Below, one piece after another: positions 43,437-52,536 of a stretch of 64,000 bases of DNA. A model generated the notes under the pieces. The model saw nothing but the letters and a program-made list of their open reading frames with translations, was not told the DNA's origin and ran no database searches. Position 1 is the first letter of the stretch; each line of letters opens with the position of its first letter. Source of the stretch: Lacibacter cauensis (GTDB lineage Bacteria > Bacteroidota > Bacteroidia > Chitinophagales > Chitinophagaceae); the NCBI RefSeq assembly GCF_007830055.1, contig NZ_VLLE01000005.1:496001-560000 (forward strand). The letters run 5' to 3'. The translations under genes and the position numbers were made by a program.

Positions 43437-45023
43437 ATGAAAAAAATAATACTGATAGGAGCAACGGCACTATCGCTGGCAATGACCTCCTGTAAAAAGC
43501 AGGATTTTGCAGACAATTATGCTGATCCTTCTAAAATATCTCAAACCTCGGTTGAAAAGCAGTTTGCAGGCTTTTTATCGTACAACCGGGAGTATGTTTT
43601 ACCTTCTTACTGGAATTACTTTGTTGTACTGCGTACAACAGTAAACAGGTACTCGCAGGCTGTTGGCTGGGTTAACTCAACAGGCCAATACGTTCCGGGT
43701 GCTGCAGGTATAAACGATCGCTGGAATAACTACTATGGTTTTCTTTCGCAGTTCAGAGAAATGGAAAAAGTATATGCCGGAATGAGTACTTCCGATCAGC
43801 AGTTGCGCAGAATTTATATGATTGCTGCAACGATTTATTTGTACGATCATACTCAAAAAGTAGTTGATCTGCATGGCGATATTCCTTTTTCGGAAGCCGG
43901 CAAGCTGAGTGCTAACGGCGGCGATTATGCTGTTTCTTTACCCAAGTATGATAAAGCAGAAGATCTCTACACCAAAATGCTGGATGATCTGAAAGCATTT
44001 GCAGATGAGCTGAATTCAATTACTGTATCAGCTGCAATTCAAACAGGGTTCAACAACCAGGATATTGTAAACAAAGGAAGTATTGCAAAATGGAAGAAGT
44101 ATTGTAATTCACTTCGTTTACGTATGCTCGGCAGAGTATCGGGTGTTGCAGCATTTCAAACAAGAGCAGCTACAGAAACAGCAGCTATCTTAGGTAGTCC
44201 TGCTACTTATCCTGTAGTTGAAACAAATGCAGATAATATCCAGATCAAAGTGTTCAACCTCAGCACACCGCTCAACTCAACAGGTTTCAGAACCGGTTTG
44301 GAAGATTGGGATGGCAATGTTGCAGGTAAATTAATGATCGATCACATGAACACGAACGCTGATCCAAGAATCAGAGCAATGTTTGAACCCGGACCCAATG
44401 CAGCAGGTGGTGCTTACATTGGTCTAGATCCAATGGCAACTGCATCAACACAAACTACTTTGGTTGCAGGTGGTACACTGGCTCGTTACAACCGTTCAAC
44501 CATCAGCCGGAATCAGTATTTTCCCGGTGTGTTGATCAATGCTTCTGAAGTTAGCTTTTTAACTGCTGAAGCATACCTCAAAGCAGGTAACAACACTGCA
44601 GCAAAAGCAGCGTACAATGCGGGCATTGCCAAGTCTATTGAAAACTATTATCTCTACAGATCTGTAAGCAACGATAATACAGCAGGTGCACTTACTCCTG
44701 TAACTCCTGCTGAAGTAACTGCATATCAGACAATGGCTGGTATAAACTGGGATCTTGCAGCAACAACTGCAGATAAACTGAAGTTGATTGCAGCGCAAAA
44801 ATGGATCGACTTCAGCGTTATTCAACCTTTGGATAACTGGGCAGAAATACGTCGTTTGAACAGTCCGGTAATGAGCTTTGAAGTAGATAATGCAAATGCT
44901 CAGCAACTTCCACCTGCAAGATGGCTGTATGCTACATCAGAACCTACTTACAATACGGTTAATTATAACCAGGTAAAGTCAAAGGACAACCTTACAACAA
45001 AAATTTTCTGGGATATCAATTAA
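43437..45023 (+). CDS. susD: SusD/RagB-like nutrient-binding lipoprotein (SusD-like_2)
   Basis: The lipoprotein signal is MKKIILIGATALSLAMTSCKK. The 528-residue protein matches the SusD_like_2 branch: a TPR-rich helical fold with KQFADPS.. YWNYFVVLRTT, AATIYLYDHTQKVVDLHGDIPFSEA, PGVLINASEVSFLTAEAYLKAG and AAQKWIDFSVIQPLDNWAEIRRL. It sits on the SusC barrel as a lid that captures glycan. It is adjacent to susC (27 nt) and a terminator follows at 45053, so expression of downstream genes may be lower or separately driven. Confidence 0.92.
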   Translation: MKKIILIGATALSLAMTSCKKQDFADNYADPSKISQTSVEKQFAGFLSYNREYVLPSYWNYFVVLRTTVNRYSQAVGWVNSTGQYVPGAAGINDRWNNYYGFLSQFREMEKVYAGMSTSDQQLRRIYMIAATIYLYDHTQKVVDLHGDIPFSEAGKLSANGGDYAVSLPKYDKAEDLYTKMLDDLKAFADELNSITVSAAIQTGFNNQDIVNKGSIAKWKKYCNSLRLRMLGRVSGVAAFQTRAATETAAILGSPATYPVVETNADNIQIKVFNLSTPLNSTGFRTGLEDWDGNVAGKLMIDHMNTNADPRIRAMFEPGPNAAGGAYIGLDPMATASTQTTLVAGGTLARYNRSTISRNQYFPGVLINASEVSFLTAEAYLKAGNNTAAKAAYNAGIAKSIENYYLYRSVSNDNTAGALTPVTPAEVTAYQTMAGINWDLAATTADKLKLIAAQKWIDFSVIQPLDNWAEIRRLNSPVMSFEVDNANAQQLPPARWLYATSEPTYNTVNYNQVKSKDNLTTKIFWDIN

Positions 45024-45052
45024 CATTTTCGATTAGCAGTTTTGGGTTTTTA

Positions 45053-45083
45053 AACAGGGCCTTGTATAAGGCCCTGTTATTAT
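45053..45083 (+). terminator. Hairpin after susD
   Basis: A perfect 11-bp stem AACAGGGCCTT/AAGGCCCTGTT with a GTAT loop is followed by ATTAT, a weak T-tract. It may act as a partial terminator or attenuator between susCD and the enzyme genes. Confidence 0.6.
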
Positions 45084-45150
45084 CAAAATTCTGAAGCTGT
45101 GCAGACTGGCTGATGGAAACGGATTTTCAATTCCTGTCAACAAAGTGATT

Positions 45151-46608
45151 ATGAACAAAAAAATGAAACAGCTGGCAATTATTGCATCGTTTGTATTTGC
45201 AGGCGGAGTGCATTCGGTTAATGCGCAGCATAAAGAATATTATCCTGATCCTGATACAGCTATTCAGCGCAGGTTAGAAGAGTGGCAAGACCTGAAGTTT
45301 GGCTTATTGATGCACTGGGGAACGTACAGCCAGTGGGGTATTGTTGAAAGCTGGAGTATTTGTCCCGAAGATCTGGGATGGGCAACAGGTGCAAGAAAGA
45401 AAGGTGTTGCAGATAATTATGTTGATTATGTTAAGGCATATGAAAATCTGCAAACAACGTTTAATCCTGTAAAATTCAATCCGGAAAAATGGGCAGCGGC
45501 TGCAAAAGATGCCGGTATGAAGTACATGGTGTTTACAACCAAACATCATGATGGTTTCTGTATGTTCGATTCAAAATATACAGATTACAAGATCACCGAT
45601 AAAGCAACGCCGTTTTCAAGTAATCCACGCAGCAACATTACCAAAGAAGTATTTAACGCATTTCGTAAAGAGAACATGTGGATCGGTGCTTATTTCTCAA
45701 AGCCCGATTGGCATACCGATTATTATTGGTGGAAGCAATTTCCGCAAAGCGACCGAAACCCGAGTTATTCTGTTCAAAAATATCCTGAACAATGGAAAAA
45801 GTTTACAGACTTCACCCATAATCAAATTAACGAACTGGTAAGTGATTATGGTAAAGTAGATATTCTTTGGCTTGATGGTGGCTGGGTACGTAAAAAAACA
45901 GATGAAGAAGTGAAAGCTGATTTGCTGGAAGTATATGAAGGCAGCAGGTGGGCCCGTAATCCGCAGAGCCAGGATATAAACATGCCTGAGCTGGTTAAAA
46001 AAGTAAGAGTAAAGCAGCCAAAAATTATTGTGGTAGACAGAGCTGTGCCGGGAGAACAACAAAATTATTTAACGCCGGAGCAACATATTCCTGAAAACGG
46101 TTTGCCTTATCCATGGGAAACTTGTATGACGATGGCAAACAGTTGGAGCTATGTGCCCAACGATCAATACAAATCAACAAATGAAATTATTGAGAAGCTG
46201 GTTGATATTGTAAGCAAGGGGGGGAATTACCTGTTAAACATCGGGCCAAGTCCCGAAGGTGAATTTGATCCGGTTGCTTACGACCGCTTAAAAGAAATAG
46301 GTGTGTGGATGAAACTGAATGGTAAAGCCATTTATGGAACCCGCATGTACAAACAATTTGGCGAAGGAGAGAATATCCGCTTTACACAAAGTAAAGATGG
46401 AAAGATATTGAATATTTTTCTCTTCAATTATCCGCAGGGTAATGTACATATCAGGAATGTTGCGTTCAATGCAAAGTCAACAGTTAAGCTGATTGGCAGT
46501 AATCAAAAATTAAAATGGAAAGCCGCTGCTGAAGGAGTAGATATTTCTTTGCCGGCTTCGTTGAAGTCGGTTACAGACCATGTGTGGGTATTGCAGGTAC
46601 AATTATAA
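45151..46608 (+). CDS. Alpha-L-fucosidase (GH29), copy 1
   Basis: ATG 45151 was chosen over an upstream GTG; the protein is 485 residues with a signal peptide. GH29 features are KFGLLMHWGTYSQWG, VFTTKHHDGFCMFDSKYTDYK and nucleophile D242 in ILWLDGGW. It is a retaining exo-fucosidase, probably releasing terminal alpha-linked fucose in the periplasm. A C-terminal beta domain follows from about 400. It is one of three GH29 paralogues in the locus and is only distantly like the other two. Confidence 0.92.
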   Translation: MNKKMKQLAIIASFVFAGGVHSVNAQHKEYYPDPDTAIQRRLEEWQDLKFGLLMHWGTYSQWGIVESWSICPEDLGWATGARKKGVADNYVDYVKAYENLQTTFNPVKFNPEKWAAAAKDAGMKYMVFTTKHHDGFCMFDSKYTDYKITDKATPFSSNPRSNITKEVFNAFRKENMWIGAYFSKPDWHTDYYWWKQFPQSDRNPSYSVQKYPEQWKKFTDFTHNQINELVSDYGKVDILWLDGGWVRKKTDEEVKADLLEVYEGSRWARNPQSQDINMPELVKKVRVKQPKIIVVDRAVPGEQQNYLTPEQHIPENGLPYPWETCMTMANSWSYVPNDQYKSTNEIIEKLVDIVSKGGNYLLNIGPSPEGEFDPVAYDRLKEIGVWMKLNGKAIYGTRMYKQFGEGENIRFTQSKDGKILNIFLFNYPQGNVHIRNVAFNAKSTVKLIGSNQKLKWKAAAEGVDISLPASLKSVTDHVWVLQVQL

Positions 46609-46697
46609 ATAAACGATCTGTTCTTAATTATGCGGCATACGCCAACAAGAGCAGGTTTAAATTTCATAATCAGTAGTTTTAGCATACAAAACTATAC

Positions 46698-46727
46698 GGC
46701 CGGCCATTCCTGGCTGGCCTCTTTTTT
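46698..46727 (+). terminator. Rho-independent terminator
   Basis: GGCCGGCCA-TTCC-TGGCTGGCC followed by a run of T with one C. It ends the transcript after the first GH29 gene. Confidence 0.75.
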
Positions 46728-46809
46728 AACTACTGGTGTATTCGGCAAAGAGCTGTGTTGTAAAAGTTTTTTACTGCTGCTTGTTTTAAAAGGTGATTAA
46801 AATAGATCC

Positions 46810-49056
46810 ATGAAATTAGTATCAATACTTCTGTTTCAGCTGGTAGTTATCCAGGTAATGGCCCAAAATAAATTGCAACTGGTAACAAATGGCAAAAGCA
46901 ATTACTCTATTGTTATTCCTGAAGCTGCTACTGAAACAGAGAAACAGGCAGCACAGGTAATGCAGGAATATCTTTCCCGTATGTCAGGTGCTTTACTTCC
47001 TGTTATTTCTGATAAGATAACATCACAAGCGAAAGAAATTATTATTGGCAACACCAATCGTTTCAAAGAAAAAAATAATTTAGAAGAAGATGGTTATCAT
47101 ATCAGTACCGTAAACGGAAAGCTGATTATTACCGGTGGTTATGGAAAAGGAGTGATGAACGGCGTTGTTTCATTTCTTGAAGATTATCTTGGTTGCCGTA
47201 AGTTTTCGCCCGATGCTGAATATGTTCCTGTTAAAAAAACAATTGCGGTTGGTTTTATTAATAATAAACAGGTTCCTTACAATATCATCCGTGTTGTAAA
47301 CGGAAATTTTCCTTATAACGAACAATACAAAAACTGGCGCAAGCTGCATACCATTGCAGATAAATGGAATGATGGTGCATGGAGAGGATACTATGTACAT
47401 ACGTTTAACAGACTGGTTCCTTCAACAGAGTATTTTCAATCGCATCCTGAATACTTTTCCTTGGTAAATGGAAAACGTATTCATTACGGACAATTATGCT
47501 TATCCAATCCTGTGGTATTTGAAATTGCAGTAAAACGTTTGAAAGAAGATATGCTTGCACATCCCAACATCAAATACTGGAGTGTAAGCCAGAATGATAA
47601 TTATGATTACTGCCAGTGCAGTGAATGTAAAAAGAATGATGATATAGATGGCGGGCCAACAGGTTCGGTTATTCAGTTTGTGAATAGGGTTGCGGCATTG
47701 TTTCCTGATAAAATCATTACCACACTTGCTTATCAGTACACAAGAAAAGCGCCTTTGCATACAAAGCCTGCAAAGAATGTAATGATCACGCTTTGCACAA
47801 TTGAGCTCAACCGCAGTTTGCCGATTGAACGGGATTCGACAAGTGCATCTTTTGTAAGTGACATCAAAGACTGGAGTACAATCAGCAGCAATATTATGCT
47901 GTGGGATTATGAAATTCAGTTCACCAATTATCTCTGTCCGTTTCCTTTGTTTCACACCTTACAACCAAACATTCAGTTTTTTAATAAATATGGAGTAAGA
48001 GCACAATTTCAGCAATGCAATATCACCAAAGGTGCTGAGTTTGCTGAACTCAAAGCATATCTGCTGAGTAAATTACTCTGGAACCCTAATGCCGATGCTA
48101 ATGCCGTCATCGATGATTTCATGAAAGGCTATTACAAACAGGCAGCCCCGTTTTTAAAATCTTATTTCACTTTGCTGCATAGTGAAGCAGCTAAATCAAA
48201 ACAACGTCTTGACATTTATGGCTCGCCGGTGTGGAATGCCAGGACGTTTTTATCACCCGCATTGCTTGCTCAGTATTATAAATTGTTTGAGCAGGCAGAA
48301 GCTGCAGTAAAAGATCAGCCGGAAGTATTGCAGCGTGTAAAAATTGCAAAGTTACCTGTGCAGTATGCCGATATGGAAATTGCCAAAACGCAGATGTTTG
48401 GTGAAAACGGCTGGTATAAAATTGAAAACGGCAAATACATGCTGAAGCCGGAACGTAAACAACTGCTTGAAGATTTTTATGCTGTCTGCAAAGATAACAA
48501 CATTGTTGAGTTGAATGAAAATGGTTTAACAGCCGATATTTTTTACCATAGCACACTGCGTTTTATTGATGTGCAAGTGGAAGGTAATCTTGCTTTTCAA
48601 AAAAAGGTAACTGGTTCTGTTACACCTGCTGAGCAATATACCGGCACAGGTTTCAGTATGCTCACCAACGGTGTTAAAGGAACTGATGATTATAAAATCA
48701 ACTGGCTGGGATGGGAAGGAAAGGATATTGTGTTAACGCTTGATCTCGAGAAAGAATCAGCCATCAAACAAATCGGCATCAGTGCATTACAAAGCACGAA
48801 ATCGTGGATTGTTTTCCCTTCTAAAATTGAATGTTTCATCAGCAGTGATGGAATAAATTTCACTACATGCGGAGTGCAGGCGATCGACAGTAACCACCAG
48901 GTGCCACAGGAAATAAAAGATTTTGTGTTTAATCCAAATAATAAGACGGCAAGATTTATCAGGTTTAATGTAACCGGAACAAAAGAATTGCCGGCATGGC
49001 ATAATTATCATGGAAACAGATCGTGGGTGTTTATTGATGAAATTATTGTAAAATGA
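46810..49056 (+). CDS. DUF4838 protein with C-terminal discoidin domain
   Basis: This 748-residue protein has a signal peptide (MKLVSILLFQLVVIQVMAQ). Residues 30-150 resemble the alpha-glucuronidase N-terminal (GH67N-like) domain (AAQVMQEYLSRMSGALLPV), and 180-450 is the DUF4838 barrel (YWSVSQNDNYDYCQCSECKKNDD). The last 150 residues are an F5/8 type C (discoidin) carbohydrate-binding domain (SWIVFPSKIECFISSDG.. ARFIRFNVTGT). The activity is unknown; related proteins occur in polysaccharide loci and may be uronide- or hexosaminide-active. A DUF4838 nearby in a fucose/mannose locus is typical. Confidence 0.8.
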   Translation: MKLVSILLFQLVVIQVMAQNKLQLVTNGKSNYSIVIPEAATETEKQAAQVMQEYLSRMSGALLPVISDKITSQAKEIIIGNTNRFKEKNNLEEDGYHISTVNGKLIITGGYGKGVMNGVVSFLEDYLGCRKFSPDAEYVPVKKTIAVGFINNKQVPYNIIRVVNGNFPYNEQYKNWRKLHTIADKWNDGAWRGYYVHTFNRLVPSTEYFQSHPEYFSLVNGKRIHYGQLCLSNPVVFEIAVKRLKEDMLAHPNIKYWSVSQNDNYDYCQCSECKKNDDIDGGPTGSVIQFVNRVAALFPDKIITTLAYQYTRKAPLHTKPAKNVMITLCTIELNRSLPIERDSTSASFVSDIKDWSTISSNIMLWDYEIQFTNYLCPFPLFHTLQPNIQFFNKYGVRAQFQQCNITKGAEFAELKAYLLSKLLWNPNADANAVIDDFMKGYYKQAAPFLKSYFTLLHSEAAKSKQRLDIYGSPVWNARTFLSPALLAQYYKLFEQAEAAVKDQPEVLQRVKIAKLPVQYADMEIAKTQMFGENGWYKIENGKYMLKPERKQLLEDFYAVCKDNNIVELNENGLTADIFYHSTLRFIDVQVEGNLAFQKKVTGSVTPAEQYTGTGFSMLTNGVKGTDDYKINWLGWEGKDIVLTLDLEKESAIKQIGISALQSTKSWIVFPSKIECFISSDGINFTTCGVQAIDSNHQVPQEIKDFVFNPNNKTARFIRFNVTGTKELPAWHNYHGNRSWVFIDEIIVK

Positions 49057-49166
49057 TGAGTATGTAATTTCGGAAATATTTGCTTTTGTCATTAATGGAA
49101 TTAAAGTTGAAAGCCCTTTATATGCCTGTCGTTTTGAGGTGGGGCATTATTGATAATGGTTATTTT

Positions 49167-51161
49167 ATGAACAAAAAATTGTTGTTTTCGCTGCTACTTG
49201 GTTTGTTTATTTCTTCACTAACGGCGCAGCCGGCGGTACAAAAAATTGTATTGCATCAAAACTGGCAATTCAGTGAGCAAAACAAAAACAAATGGTATGC
49301 AGCAAAAGTGCCCGGCACTGTACATACCGATCTGCTTACTAACAAACTTATTCCCGATCCTTATTATCGTGACAACGAAAAGAAACTGCAATGGATTGGC
49401 GAAACCAACTGGGATTATAAAACAACCTTTCAGGCAGATGCAGCAATTTTACAAAGGAAGAACATTGAACTTGTGTTTGATGGATTAGATACCTATGCTG
49501 ATGTGTATCTAAACGGTCAGCTTCTTTTTTCTGCAGACAATATGTTTCGCCAGTGGAAAGCCGATGTTAAGCAATTGCTAAAACCCAACAATACGTTACT
49601 GATTCGTTTTGCATCAGCAAAAAATAAAGTTGATTCCATTGCAAAATCGAAACTGCCGTTTGTATTGCCCGATAATGCAAGAACCTATGCACGAAAAGCG
49701 CAATATCATTTCGGTTGGGATTGGGGGCCGACATTCATCACCTGCGGCATTTGGAAAAGCGTGTACCTCGAAGCCTTTAATGAACGACCAATAGAAAAAC
49801 CTTTTACTGCTGTTAATAAAGTTGAATTGGTGCAGCAGCCCGATCAATACGGTAAAACATTTTATTTTAAAATAAACGGCAAGCCGGTGTACATGAAGGG
49901 GGCGAATTATATTCCTTCCGATATGTTTACTCCACGTTTAACAAAAGAAGACTATCGGAAAATTTTAATGCTGGCGAAAGATGCCAACATGAATATGCTG
50001 CGTGTGTGGGGTGGTGGAATTTATGAGGAGGATGTGTTTTATGATCTCTGTGATGAGCTGGGTATTTACATCTGGCAGGATTTTATGTTTGCCGGTGCAA
50101 TGGTTCCCGGAGATGAACAATTTTTTAATAATGTAAAAGAAGAAGTCAAATATCAGATCAAACGGCTTCGTCATCATAAATCAATTGTGGTGTGGTGCGG
50201 TAATAACGAAGTAGATGAAGCATGGCATCAGTGGGGCTGGCAAAATCAATTCAATCTGCATGGACAGGATTCTGCGAAGGTGTGGAATGATTATGTGCGT
50301 TTGTTTCGTGACAGTATTGCCGCATGGGTGAATGTGTTTGATGGTACTCGTCAATATGTAAGCACATCTCCCACCAACGGATGGGGGCGTGCAAAAAGTA
50401 TTACCGAAGGTGATAGTCATTACTGGGGTGTTTGGTGGGGGCTGGAGCCTGTGGAAATTTTTGAACAAAAGACCGGTCGCTTTGTGAGTGAATATGGTAT
50501 GCAGGCAATGCCCAACTACAGCAGCATTGAAAAATTTACGTTGCCACAGGATCGTTTTCTTTTTTCTGATGTTATCCATCAGCATCAGAAAGCGGGTAAT
50601 GGATTCATGAAAATTGAATCGTACCTGCATCGTTACTTTCTGGATTCAGCAAAAGTGAAACAACTATCGTTGCAGGATTATACTTATCTCACACAATGCC
50701 TGCAGTATTACAGTCTTAAAAATGCAATCGCCATTCATCGCAGCAAAGAACCTTACAACATGGGTACCTTGTTATGGCAGCTGAACGATTGCTGGCCGGT
50801 TGCAAGCTGGAGTATTACCGATTACAGTCGTGAACCAAAAGCTGCCTGGTATGCTGTTAAAGAAGCTTATCGTGATGATGTGAAACCTGTGAGAGATAGT
50901 GTATATCCCAAAGATGTCGTTTTAAAGAAACCTTCATTTACAATCAGGCATGAAGGCGAGAACCTGTTCAGCATTGTAAGTAATGTGGATGCGAAATATG
51001 TGTACTTGTATAAGCAACAAACCTTTTTTGATATCGATGATAACTATTTCGATTTGAAGGCTGGTGTAAAGAAATACCTGCATGTGAAGAACAGGTATTT
51101 TTCAACGAAAGAAATTTCAACAATCAAAATCAAATCGCTTTTTGATGTGTTGCGAAAATGA
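49167..51161 (+). CDS. Shortened GH2 beta-mannosidase
   Basis: The start MNKKLLFSLLLGLFISSLTAQ gives a signal peptide and 664 residues. The jelly roll (residues 25-205) and TIM barrel (about 235-560) of exo-beta-mannosidases are intact, with acid/base E348 (WCGNNEVDEAW) and nucleophile E442 (VSEYGMQAMP). However, only about 25 residues (206-230) join jelly roll and barrel, where relatives have an Ig-like domain of about 100 residues. The segment after the barrel (about 569-580) likewise skips the next sandwich domain before the final C-terminal domain (FFDIDDNYFDL). The usual family length is about 820-860. The frame is intact, so this is probably a natural minimal form. Confidence 0.85.
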   Translation: MNKKLLFSLLLGLFISSLTAQPAVQKIVLHQNWQFSEQNKNKWYAAKVPGTVHTDLLTNKLIPDPYYRDNEKKLQWIGETNWDYKTTFQADAAILQRKNIELVFDGLDTYADVYLNGQLLFSADNMFRQWKADVKQLLKPNNTLLIRFASAKNKVDSIAKSKLPFVLPDNARTYARKAQYHFGWDWGPTFITCGIWKSVYLEAFNERPIEKPFTAVNKVELVQQPDQYGKTFYFKINGKPVYMKGANYIPSDMFTPRLTKEDYRKILMLAKDANMNMLRVWGGGIYEEDVFYDLCDELGIYIWQDFMFAGAMVPGDEQFFNNVKEEVKYQIKRLRHHKSIVVWCGNNEVDEAWHQWGWQNQFNLHGQDSAKVWNDYVRLFRDSIAAWVNVFDGTRQYVSTSPTNGWGRAKSITEGDSHYWGVWWGLEPVEIFEQKTGRFVSEYGMQAMPNYSSIEKFTLPQDRFLFSDVIHQHQKAGNGFMKIESYLHRYFLDSAKVKQLSLQDYTYLTQCLQYYSLKNAIAIHRSKEPYNMGTLLWQLNDCWPVASWSITDYSREPKAAWYAVKEAYRDDVKPVRDSVYPKDVVLKKPSFTIRHEGENLFSIVSNVDAKYVYLYKQQTFFDIDDNYFDLKAGVKKYLHVKNRYFSTKEISTIKIKSLFDVLRK

Positions 51162-51197
51162 TCTTGTAAAAATTATACAGTTAAATAAGATAGCGTG

Positions 51198-52520
51198 ATG
51201 AAGAAACTATTGATTGTTCTTGTACTGCTCGGTTCAGTACAATTGAGTGCCCAGCAAAAAACAGATGCTGCGGCTATTAAAGAAAAAATGCAATGGTTTG
51301 CCGATGCCAAACTGGGCATTTTTATCCATGCCGGTATTTATGCAGTGAATGGTATTGATGAATCGTGGAGTTTTCATAACAAAAAGATCAGCTATGCCGA
51401 TTACATGAAGCAGCTCAAAGGATTCACCTTAAAAAATTATGATCCTGCTGCATGGGCCGATCTCATCCAAGAAAGCGGTGCAAGATATTCGGTGATCACC
51501 ACCAAACATCACGATGGGGTTGCGATGTATGATACCAAAATGAACAAGTTGAGTACGGTGCAGGCAACGCCTGCAAAAAAAGATATGATCAAGCCGTTCT
51601 TTGAAGAGCTGCGGAAACGCAACATCAAGTGCGGTGCATATTTTTCATTGCTCGATTGGAGTCATCCCGATTATCCCGGTTTCTTAAACGACAGCAGCCG
51701 TTATAAAATAGCAAACGATTATGATCGCTGGAATCGTTATCGTTCTTTTTTCCAGGGGCAGATCAAAGAGATCAATGCGATGTTCAAACCCGACCTCTGG
51801 TGGTTCGATGGAGATTGGGAACACAGTGCCGAAGAATGGGAGTCGCAAAAAGTAAGAAATCTGATTTTAGCAGGTAATGCCAGTGCCATCATTAACGGCC
51901 GTTTACAAGGCTATGGCGATTACGAAACACCGGAACAGAATTTTCCGGTAACAAGACCCAAATTCAACTGGTGGGAATTGTGTATGACCACCAATGATAA
52001 CTGGGGATTTCATCACGATAATAACTGGAAAACACCGTACGAAGTGATCAGCATTTTTGTTGATGCCGTTTCGAACGGTGGCAATCTGTTGTTGGATATG
52101 GGACCAATGGAAGATGGAACCATTCCTGCTGAACAGGTAAATGTGTTGAAAGAACTGGGTGCATGGAACAAACGGAATGGGGAAGGAATTTTTAATACAA
52201 TCGGTGGGCTTCCGCAGGGACATTTTTATGGTCCTACAACATTGTCGAAAGACTCCACCACTTTGTATTTGTTCCTGCACGGAAGTTCGGGCGGTAATAT
52301 TATGATCAAAGGACTGGATAATAAAATTCAGGATATCACTGTTTTGGGCAGTAATGCCAAACTCACGCATAAAGTTGTTGGTAAAATATCGTGGAGTCAT
52401 GTGCCCGGATTGGTGTATGTAAATGTTCCGCAAAATGTGTTGGATAAGTATATCACTGTTGTAAAAGTAAAACTCGATAAGCCGGTGAAGCTTTATCGAG
52501 GACAGGGTGGATTTAATTAA
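51198..52520 (+). CDS. Alpha-L-fucosidase (GH29), copy 2
   Basis: ATG 51198 was chosen over an adjacent GTG; the protein is 440 residues with a signal peptide (MKKLLIVLVLLGSVQLSAQ). GH29 motifs are AKLGIFIHAGIYAVNG, VITTKHHDGVAMYDTK, and nucleophile D204 in LWWFDGDW. The C-terminal beta domain is short. It is close behind the beta-mannosidase (36 nt) and 16 nt ahead of GH92, so it is operonic. It differs from copy 1 around the +1 subsite, suggesting a different linkage. Confidence 0.92.
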   Translation: MKKLLIVLVLLGSVQLSAQQKTDAAAIKEKMQWFADAKLGIFIHAGIYAVNGIDESWSFHNKKISYADYMKQLKGFTLKNYDPAAWADLIQESGARYSVITTKHHDGVAMYDTKMNKLSTVQATPAKKDMIKPFFEELRKRNIKCGAYFSLLDWSHPDYPGFLNDSSRYKIANDYDRWNRYRSFFQGQIKEINAMFKPDLWWFDGDWEHSAEEWESQKVRNLILAGNASAIINGRLQGYGDYETPEQNFPVTRPKFNWWELCMTTNDNWGFHHDNNWKTPYEVISIFVDAVSNGGNLLLDMGPMEDGTIPAEQVNVLKELGAWNKRNGEGIFNTIGGLPQGHFYGPTTLSKDSTTLYLFLHGSSGGNIMIKGLDNKIQDITVLGSNAKLTHKVVGKISWSHVPGLVYVNVPQNVLDKYITVVKVKLDKPVKLYRGQGGFN

Positions 52521-52536
52521 GAATTGAAAATATAAG

